Made by a program: the position numbers and the translations under genes | Part shown: one piece after another, positions 42,976 through 44,084 of the stretch | Layout of the letters: the number at the start of each line of letters is the position of its first letter | Position numbering within the stretch: position 1 is the first letter of the stretch | Assembly (NCBI GenBank): GCA_029979565.1 | Contig: JAPOHG010000013.1 | Location: forward strand, 1-44,084 | Length of the DNA: 44,084 nucleotides | Source of the DNA: a bacterium | GTDB lineage: Bacteria; Bacteroidota; Bacteroidia; Flavobacteriales_D; Sanyastnellaceae | Direction of reading: 5' to 3' | Notes under the pieces: model-generated | Seen by the model: only the letters and a program-made list of their open reading frames with translations | Database searches by the model: none | What the model was told of the DNA's origin: nothing

Positions 42976-43827
42976 TCATTGGCGTTGGTTGAGTTTTTTC
43001 AATTGGGCTGCAAAATAAGTGCTTTTTGCTGGATATTTCAATGCCAAATGGCGATATGCTTTCCTCGCCTTACCGATTTGGCCCTGCTGCGCGAAAATTC
43101 GGGCCATGGTCTCTGTCACAAGGGTTGGATCCTCCATGACGCTGGCCTTGGCCCACTCCTCCACGGGGGCATCCACCTCCCGCAACTTGCCCATGCGCGG
43201 CTGCTGCTCAATAAACCGATCGATCAAAGCGTTGGCATCCAACCCCGCCGCTGCATCAGATGCAGTTCGCGATGATGCTCCTTGTCCGGCTTCCCCAAAA
43301 CCCACCTCTGCAGCGCGCCGTGCCAGCCATGCCGCGAAAGGAGATGCCGCAGCAGATCGGATTCGGGCCATGTCTTCCGCTTCTTGGATCGAAGGTTCAC
43401 CGCTCCTTGGATCTACTTCGCGCTCAATGGTTCGCCCAATTGCCGCAATAAGCGCCTCGCGTTCCACGGGCGCCTCCGGATCCAAGTGAGGCACGGGCGC
43501 CTCCGCTTCAATTGAAGATTCATCCCCGGCCTCCTCCAACACTTCCGGCATTTCATTTACCCAATGTTCCACCGCTTCAGCCTCTGCCTTGAGGCGCTCC
43601 ATGATGAGCAAATCGTACAACGGTTGTCGGTAGGTTCCATGCGTAGCAGCTTTAAGGAGATCCACCTCTTGTTCGATGTGCCCTCCGACTGAACTCGCCC
43701 GGGCCAACAACATAGCAATGGCGCCGGCATAGGGATACTTTTCACTCCACACCCTCAGCCCCTCCCGGTCGGATGCTTGCACCCGCTCTGGGAATTCAAT
43801 GAGCTCTTGTAAGCGTTGGATTTGCAT
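42976..43827 (-). CDS. Hypothetical helical-repeat-like protein between lptE and secG
   Basis: A 283-residue soluble protein of unknown function. The first 100 residues and last 40 are helical (WSEKYPYAGAIAMLLARAS, ARIFAQQGQIGKARKAYRHLALKYP, similar to a TPR unit), and the middle is low complexity, rich in Glu and Ala. The C-terminal unit ends STYFAAQLKKL. Such proteins lie between lptE and secG in many Flavobacteriia as I recall. ATG 43827 is chosen; the frame upstream overlaps the lptE stop region. It may scaffold something at the envelope, but nothing in sequence proves this. Confidence 0.75.
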   Translation of the reverse strand: MQIQRLQELIEFPERVQASDREGLRVWSEKYPYAGAIAMLLARASSVGGHIEQEVDLLKAATHGTYRQPLYDLLIMERLKAEAEAVEHWVNEMPEVLEEAGDESSIEAEAPVPHLDPEAPVEREALIAAIGRTIEREVDPRSGEPSIQEAEDMARIRSAAASPFAAWLARRAAEVGFGEAGQGASSRTASDAAAGLDANALIDRFIEQQPRMGKLREVDAPVEEWAKASVMEDPTLVTETMARIFAQQGQIGKARKAYRHLALKYPAKSTYFAAQLKKLNQRQ

Positions 43828-43853
43828 GGCAGCGATGCGTTCGGTCAAGTATA

Positions 43854-44084
43854 TCACCAATTTCCCAAAGAAGCGTTGAAGATGTCTTGGGAGAGCTGAG
43901 CACCGATGTCCTCCACCAGTTCGTCCTCCACTTGCAACAAATCCAAATCGCTGCTGTAGTCTGCAAAGCGGGTGAAATTCCGATCAAATCCCAACTCAGC
44001 GTCCTTGGTGTTCTCGTAGTGGATGGAGAGTCCGATGGTCAGTCGGTTTGATGCCGCTGTTTCGTCGCCTTGTACATTGACGGG
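43854..44084 (-). CDS. lptE: LptE-family LPS assembly lipoprotein, C-terminal part (partial)
   Basis: The last 76 residues of a gene whose start is outside the window. The translated end includes NRLTIGLSIHYENTKDAELG, RFADYSSDLDL, VEDELVEDIGAQLSQDIF and finishes NASLGNW, which matches the C-terminal pattern of Bacteroidota LptE (sFsRFadY, LtqDIFNasxaNW). LptE supports LptD in placing lipopolysaccharide in the outer membrane. The TGA is at 43856-43854, 26 bp before the hypothetical gene on the same strand. Confidence 0.87.
   Translation of the reverse strand, partial: PVNVQGDETAASNRLTIGLSIHYENTKDAELGFDRNFTRFADYSSDLDLLQVEDELVEDIGAQLSQDIFNASLGNW

Overview
The window looks like a chromosomal segment from a member of Bacteroidota, probably order Flavobacteriales. 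The 16S rRNA 5' end at the left edge has the Bacteroidota-type start. Promoters follow the Bacteroidota pattern (TTG, about 19 bp, TAnnTTTG), and purine-rich ribosome binding sites are mostly absent. There is a type IX secretion C-terminal sorting domain, two TonB-dependent receptors, a GldA-like ABC ATPase, a geranylgeranylglyceryl-phosphate-synthase-family protein, and the gene order lptE, hypothetical, secG, groES, groEL. No insertion sequence, prophage, CRISPR array or tRNA gene was recognised. The segment is dense housekeeping chromosome with many start/stop overlaps (ATGA or TGATG), implying translational coupling.

Left part (1-9.1 kb): the 16S rRNA start (minus strand) is preceded by about 490 bp carrying three repeated promoter units. 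Next come a coupled SDR, amidohydrolase and SCO operon (minus), a secreted OB-fold protein with a T9SS sorting domain (plus), a THUMP methyltransferase/SUI1 pair (minus), a Cys-rich secreted protein overlapping an O-methyltransferase (plus), and sucC (minus).

9.1-16.9 kb (plus strand): a LolD-like ATPase, then a fatty-acid beta-oxidation operon of MarR regulator, FadN-type hydroxyacyl-CoA dehydrogenase/enoyl hydratase, thiolase and acyl-CoA dehydrogenase. A 14-bp perfect palindrome lies just before the MarR gene, and a strong terminator closes the operon. An M42 peptidase starts immediately after it.

16.9-21.9 kb: the most interesting module. An operon on the minus strand encodes an E1-like (ThiF/MoeY-type) adenylating enzyme, a GNAT or acyl-homoserine-lactone-synthase-like acyltransferase, a 7TM-DISM sensor histidine kinase and an RpfG-like receiver protein, with each gene overlapping the next. 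A divergent small protein beside it may be a degenerate receiver. The layout suggests synthesis and sensing of a small molecule.

21.9-33.9 kb: DUF4924, OmpH/Skp-like and small-protein operon; DUF1853; a TonB-dependent receptor; then carB, DUF4834, YfhO and a FemAB/BioF2-like acyltransferase on the minus strand. 33.9-38.8 kb: an alpha/beta hydrolase coupled to the GGGP-synthase-family gene; a TonB-dependent receptor behind a TPP riboswitch (predicted thiamin uptake); and a CysQ-like phosphatase. 38.8-44.1 kb: coupled gldA-like and rsgA genes, groEL, groES, secG, a hypothetical protein and the 3' end of lptE, all on the minus strand, with terminators after groEL and after secG.

All functional calls come from reading motifs and remembered family features; no database search was run.
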